Shown: positions 5,324-8,555 of the stretch, in pieces
Numbering within the stretch: position 1 is the stretch's first letter
Layout of the letters: each line of letters opens with the position of its first letter
Assembly (NCBI GenBank): GCA_001780385.1
Contig: MFGW01000010.1
Location: 20,373-28,927 of the forward strand
DNA from: Candidatus Fischerbacteria bacterium RBG_13_37_8
GTDB taxonomy: Bacteria > Acidobacteriota > HRBIN11 > MFGW01
Direction of reading: 5' to 3'
DNA length: 8,555 bases
Program-made: the position numbers and the translations under genes
Notes under the pieces: generated by a model
Database searches by the model: none
What the model saw: the letters and a program-made list of their open reading frames with translations, nothing else
What the model was told of the DNA's origin: nothing

Positions 5324-6298
5324 ATGAAAATACTTATAACAGGAGCAGGCGGTTTTATAGGCGGACATGTTGCAGAGAAGCTTGCTGCAATGAATTATTC
5401 CGTAACTGCTTTCAGCAGACAGATACCTCTTTTTCTCGCAGATAAAAATGTAGAGATTATTTCTGGTGATATATGCAGAAGCGCTGATATAAAAAAAGCA
5501 ATGGAAGGAGCTGATGCAATTATTCATGCAGCAGCAATGCTGGCAGCGAGAAGTTACGACAAGGAAATGATCTTTAAGATAAATTATGAAGCAACAGCTC
5601 AAATTATGAGTTATGCAGAGAAAATAGGCGTATCAAAAATTGTGCATATCAGCACGGGAGGTGTCCTGGGAAATATTGAACATCCTCCGGTAGATGAAAC
5701 CGCTCCCTATAAACCTGAAGATCTGTACGAAGAAAGCAAGATGCTGGCTGAAAAAGAAGTGCTGGATTATGCAAAGAAAGGATTGCATGCAGTAGTAGTA
5801 AGACCTACCTGGTCGTATGGAGAACGTGATAAGAGAGTATTTAAATTAATCAAGGCGATAAAAGAAAGAAAAATGTTTAAGATAGGACGTTGTCAGAATT
5901 TACAGCATCCTGTGTATATATCGGATTTGGTACATGGTATTTTATTAGCGCTGGAAAAAGGAAAAAAAGGTTCTGTATATTTTATAGGAGGTTCGGAGCT
6001 TGTGACCACTGATACAGTAATAGACACGATAGCCCGTTTACTATCAGTGAAACTATTTCCCTTTCGTTTCCCTTTAGGGGTAATGAAATTAATCGCTTCC
6101 ATTTTCGATAAGGTATATAAAAAATATAACAAGGAAGCGCCATTTTCTGAAGCTAAATTAGGATTTTTTATAAAGAACAGGGCTTTCTCAATTAACAAAG
6201 CTCAAACGGAACTTGGATATAATCCAGAAATACATTTTGAACCGGGCATGGCCAAAACTATTGAATGGTATATCACTCAAAAATGGCTGATAAAATAG
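5324..6298 (+). CDS. Extended SDR: NAD(P)-dependent epimerase/dehydratase or 3-beta-HSD-like reductase
   Basis: This encodes 324 residues, a usual length for extended short-chain dehydrogenases. ITGAGGFIGGH (residues 5-15) is the GxxGxxG Rossmann motif that binds NAD(P). ISGDI and the IIHAAA strand follow, then Ser110-Thr111 (HIST) and the YxxxK catalytic pair in LYEESK (Tyr135, Lys139). RPTWSYGERD and the YISDLVHGILLAL segment are the usual substrate-side landmarks. Such enzymes epimerise or dehydrate nucleotide sugars, or reduce or oxidise hydroxy groups of lipids and steroids. The acidic residues that fix NAD against NADP and the substrate cannot be judged from this. There is no Shine-Dalgarno site before the ATG (upstream bases are ACGTCAAAAAATT), unlike most neighbours. 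The long terminator-like hairpin just upstream suggests a separate transcription unit. The gene converges on the metallopeptidase gene. Confidence 0.88.
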   Translation: MKILITGAGGFIGGHVAEKLAAMNYSVTAFSRQIPLFLADKNVEIISGDICRSADIKKAMEGADAIIHAAAMLAARSYDKEMIFKINYEATAQIMSYAEKIGVSKIVHISTGGVLGNIEHPPVDETAPYKPEDLYEESKMLAEKEVLDYAKKGLHAVVVRPTWSYGERDKRVFKLIKAIKERKMFKIGRCQNLQHPVYISDLVHGILLALEKGKKGSVYFIGGSELVTTDTVIDTIARLLSVKLFPFRFPLGVMKLIASIFDKVYKKYNKEAPFSEAKLGFFIKNRAFSINKAQTELGYNPEIHFEPGMAKTIEWYITQKWLIK

Positions 6299-6316
6299 GT
6301 GACTGTCTTCTATTTT
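6292..6316. terminator. Convergent hairpin containing both stop codons
   Basis: AAAATAG (6292-6298) and CTATTTT (6310-6316) form a 7-bp inverted repeat around an 11-nt loop. Each arm carries the TAG stop of one of the two convergent genes, and GTGTTTTT follows on the + strand. The stem is AT-rich and weak, so a bidirectional terminator is plausible but not certain. Confidence 0.35.
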
Positions 6317-8379
6317 GTGTTTTTAGCAATATCTGCAGCTTCTTCTGCTGCTTTAAGAAGGGGTTCGGTAGAAATTGGTTCTCCGACCGCTAATTGCATC
6401 CACATATCAGGCAAGATTCTGCCAGTCTGGTACATTCTTAGAATTTCATCTGCAAGATTTTCCCTGTTTTCCAGATATTTTTCGATCTGGAAAGAAATGA
6501 TGTGACCGAGTGGGTAATCTGGCAAATAGAGTCCTGCGTCAATCATATGTGAATAAATAGCAAGGATATCCTGGTCTTTTGTTTTAAAAACCGGTGCATA
6601 GTAAGTATTCCATACATTTTTTGCAATAGTGATAACGGCTGTTTTCAATTCAGCATCAGTTGCCCCTGGATGATCATAAAGCCAATGCCATACTTCCATA
6701 TCTACAAGTGAAACGCCTGCGATTTCGTATGTTTGCCATAAATCATTAAGAATAGCAAGATAGTCGGTTTCTTTAGTTGGTTGAGCCATATTAATAAATT
6801 CAAGGTCTCTTGATTGGAAAATAAAAGCCAGTGCTTCCGTAAAACCAGTATTAGGCACACCGCTGAGCATATAATGATCGACATCATGTAATGAAATTAC
6901 CTGTTCTACATTATGTCCGAATTCATGAACAGCAATATTATATCCTTTATATTTCATTCCATCAGCAGGAATTCTTGTTCTCAAGTGGGTTTTATCTTCT
7001 CTCATAAGAGCTTCCATCGCATGTCCCACGCCACGTGAAGGATCAACTTGCACTTTACTGCATATGAATAGCGCTTTATCTTTACTGAATCCTAATTTTT
7101 CAAGTATATTTGGCAAATCTTTCTGAAATGCTTCTACATTTGGATATTTATCTTTTACTATTTTATCAAGACCTGCTTCATTAAATTCAGAGCGTTCAGA
7201 GAATCCATTGTACCAAATATCAAAAGGTTGTAATTTTCTTTTTAGGCGTCGTTCTATGATTTTTGCAACTTTAGGAATTATCGGGCTGTTTAATATTGAT
7301 TCAAACAATGCTTTCACTTTTTCTTCCGGGATTTCTCTTTGTTTCTTAAATCTTCTGTCAATGAGGGTAGGGAGGGTTGAGTAGAACTGGTCAGCATTTC
7401 GTTCCACGTTAAAAATATTCAGGAGATGTTTATAACGGAAATTATTTTCTGCGGGGCATGTCATTGCATTACCATCGTCTTTTGAAGTAACAGTATTTGA
7501 AGCGATATCCCACATTACTTTGTTGTTATCAATAACGCAGGAGGGAATTGTCTGATTGATGATATGCTCCATTATTTGCAGAATAGCTTCTTGTTTTGGC
7601 AATCCTTCGGAATCATTGTAGCGTGATTTCAGTTCATCTCTCAGCCCCCAGTGTGTAATAAGTTTCAAGCCATCCGGGAAGAGGCTTTTATATTTTCCAG
7701 AGGTGATGTTATGCATATAAATATTATAATTTGAGATGTAATCATCAGCCTGCACATAGGCGGCAAATCTCTTTTGCTGAACAGCAGAAGGAACTCGGGA
7801 ATCGAACATATCAGCAAGACGAGCCTCTGACCAAACAAGACGCCCCCAGTCTCTTCCAAGATCCATTTTTTCTTCAAGCGAATAGAGAGGAAAATTCAGC
7901 AATACTACAAATGCTATTTTTGTATTAAAGAGATCATCATCGAAATGCGTATTGGGAGAAAATTCAGCAAATAAATAATCTGCCGGCAACAGCGTTCCCA
8001 TCTCCAGTTGAAGTGGCGCTGAAAGTTCCCTTGAAATCTTAAGATAATTACCCAGGATGGTTTCAAAATTTGTTTCAAATCGTTTAAATGTTTTTTCACG
8101 TAATTTTTTATCTGCAAGGTAATTATTCATACAGAAATTCATAAAATCTTTTTCAGAGCCGTCTTCTTTCCTCCATAAAGAAGCCGCCTGGTTTACACCT
8201 TTTTCTATGTTCGCTTTATGCGTATCTCCGTATTTTTCGATTAATTTAGTGATTGCTTCTTTTTTAGATGCTTCGCTTATCATGCTGGCAGCCCCCTCAT
8301 TTGCCTTATTAATCCCGGTGAAAATAAGGAATACAAAAATGAAGCTGAAAGTTATAATGAAAGATTTTTTTACTGTCAT
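6310..8379 (-). CDS. Secreted HExxH zinc metallopeptidase, gluzincin (M3/M2-like), divergent
   Basis: This encodes 689 residues. GGAGGG (8386-8391 on the opposite strand) lies 6 nt before the ATG. Residues 1-26 or so form a signal peptide with no lipobox Cys, so the product is probably periplasmic or released. The catalytic motif is AVHEFGHN: His485, Glu486 and His489. A third zinc ligand is likely Glu515 in GFTEALAF, 26 residues after His489, as in gluzincins such as the M3 and M2 families. A helical N-terminal half (about 60-470) precedes it, as in those families, which cleave peptides in a deep channel. YPLGH (from Tyr622) and RILPDMWM near the C-terminus sit where these families place substrate-binding or catalytic Tyr/His residues. 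It is not a close match to any family I can name with certainty. A role in extracellular peptide breakdown is inferred. Confidence 0.82.
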   Translation of the reverse strand: MTVKKSFIITFSFIFVFLIFTGINKANEGAASMISEASKKEAITKLIEKYGDTHKANIEKGVNQAASLWRKEDGSEKDFMNFCMNNYLADKKLREKTFKRFETNFETILGNYLKISRELSAPLQLEMGTLLPADYLFAEFSPNTHFDDDLFNTKIAFVVLLNFPLYSLEEKMDLGRDWGRLVWSEARLADMFDSRVPSAVQQKRFAAYVQADDYISNYNIYMHNITSGKYKSLFPDGLKLITHWGLRDELKSRYNDSEGLPKQEAILQIMEHIINQTIPSCVIDNNKVMWDIASNTVTSKDDGNAMTCPAENNFRYKHLLNIFNVERNADQFYSTLPTLIDRRFKKQREIPEEKVKALFESILNSPIIPKVAKIIERRLKRKLQPFDIWYNGFSERSEFNEAGLDKIVKDKYPNVEAFQKDLPNILEKLGFSKDKALFICSKVQVDPSRGVGHAMEALMREDKTHLRTRIPADGMKYKGYNIAVHEFGHNVEQVISLHDVDHYMLSGVPNTGFTEALAFIFQSRDLEFINMAQPTKETDYLAILNDLWQTYEIAGVSLVDMEVWHWLYDHPGATDAELKTAVITIAKNVWNTYYAPVFKTKDQDILAIYSHMIDAGLYLPDYPLGHIISFQIEKYLENRENLADEILRMYQTGRILPDMWMQLAVGEPISTEPLLKAAEEAADIAKNTK

Positions 8380-8407
8380 AATTGACCCTCCAAATTAAAG
8401 TACTTTT

Positions 8408-8436
8408 ATTTTAGCATAGTCAATCTCCAATAGCAA
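8408..8436 (-). promoter_or_regulatory. Possible promoter of the metallopeptidase gene
   Basis: On the minus strand TTGCTA (8431-8436), a 17-bp spacer and TAAAAT (8408-8413) predict a start near 8401. That leaves a leader of about 22 nt with the GGAGGG site inside. The -35 box is only four of six consensus bases. Confidence 0.4.
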
Positions 8437-8492
8437 AGGAAGGCAAGAAGAGGTTGAGGTTGCTTTTAATGACCTGGTATGTTATTCTTATA

Positions 8493-8555
8493 ATGGATAT
8501 ATGTATGCATATTGAATTACAAGCGTTGCTTCATATTGAAGAAGAAAGTAAGAAT
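8493..8555 (+). CDS. Possible start of a gene running off the right edge
   Basis: A perfect TATAAT lies at 8489-8494. A frame with ATG at 8493 or 8505 stays open to the window end (MHIELQALLHIEEESKN from 8505). No Shine-Dalgarno site is visible and a transcript starting near 8501 would be almost leaderless from 8505. The 17-21 residues seen are too few to identify anything, so this may be chance. The remaining spacer (8437-8488) shows no other signal. Confidence 0.25.
   Translation, partial: MDICMHIELQALLHIEEESKN

Noticed and set aside
8394..8423. TTGACT-N18-TTTAAT as promoter of the metallopeptidase gene
   Set aside because: The predicted start would fall inside the Shine-Dalgarno site. 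The alternative at 8408-8436 gives a sensible leader.
1..8555. tRNA, rRNA or transposase genes
   Set aside because: No cloverleaf with a T-loop signature, no rRNA-like conserved stretch and no transposase or integrase motif was seen on either strand.

Overview
The window is AT-rich bacterial DNA (judged by eye, G+C not computed). Most of its proteins start with N-terminal signal peptides, Shine-Dalgarno sites are of the GGAGG type, and several sigma70-like promoters with 17-bp spacers can be read. The small secreted protein at 539-1069 has a run just after its signal peptide (SLVDAAKKEKERREK, then a VITNEDL-like segment) that I associate with short secreted proteins of Acidobacteriota/Aminicenantota. 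A Gram-negative bacterium from that neighbourhood is my best guess, but a weak one. UGA is a normal stop in at least two genes here, so the genetic code is standard.

Layout from left to right: the 3' end of a YtcJ-like amidohydrolase (2-529, +); a convergent small secreted coiled-coil protein (539-1069, -); a gene-free stretch (about 1070-1548) with two heptamer arrays placed as arms of a large foldback; a B12-binding-type radical SAM enzyme (1549-3042, +); a short repeat-bearing spacer; a secreted zinc-ribbon protein (3162-3797, +); a spacer of about 250 bp with a second foldback and heptamer array; a UshA/5'-nucleotidase-like secreted protein (4054-5169, +) with an in-frame UGA; a long hairpin plus T-tract; an extended SDR (NAD-dependent epimerase/reductase, 5324-6298, +); a convergent secreted HEFGH zinc metallopeptidase (6310-8379, -); and, at the right edge, a possible start of another + strand gene.

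The main discovery candidate is the gene at 4054-5169. Conceptual translation breaks at UGA 4258-4260, but the same frame continues for about 300 codons with the remainder of the same fold. The UGA lies in a Cys-Gly-UGA motif just before the conserved GGLAR segment. An 8-bp perfect hairpin with a G-rich apical loop begins 17 nt after the UGA, where a bacterial SECIS belongs. I read this as a selenoprotein (Sec69) that ordinary gene callers would split into two fragments. Nearly all metallophosphatase metal ligands appear substituted, so the Cys-Gly-Sec motif may mark a redox or other non-hydrolytic role.

The second theme is repetitive non-coding DNA. CCCYAKT-type heptamer arrays recur upstream of four genes, always with the C-rich strand reading toward the gene. 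They abut or lie close to promoters or ribosome binding sites and accompany foldback elements. The genes do not form one obvious operon: most have their own promoter or terminator signals.
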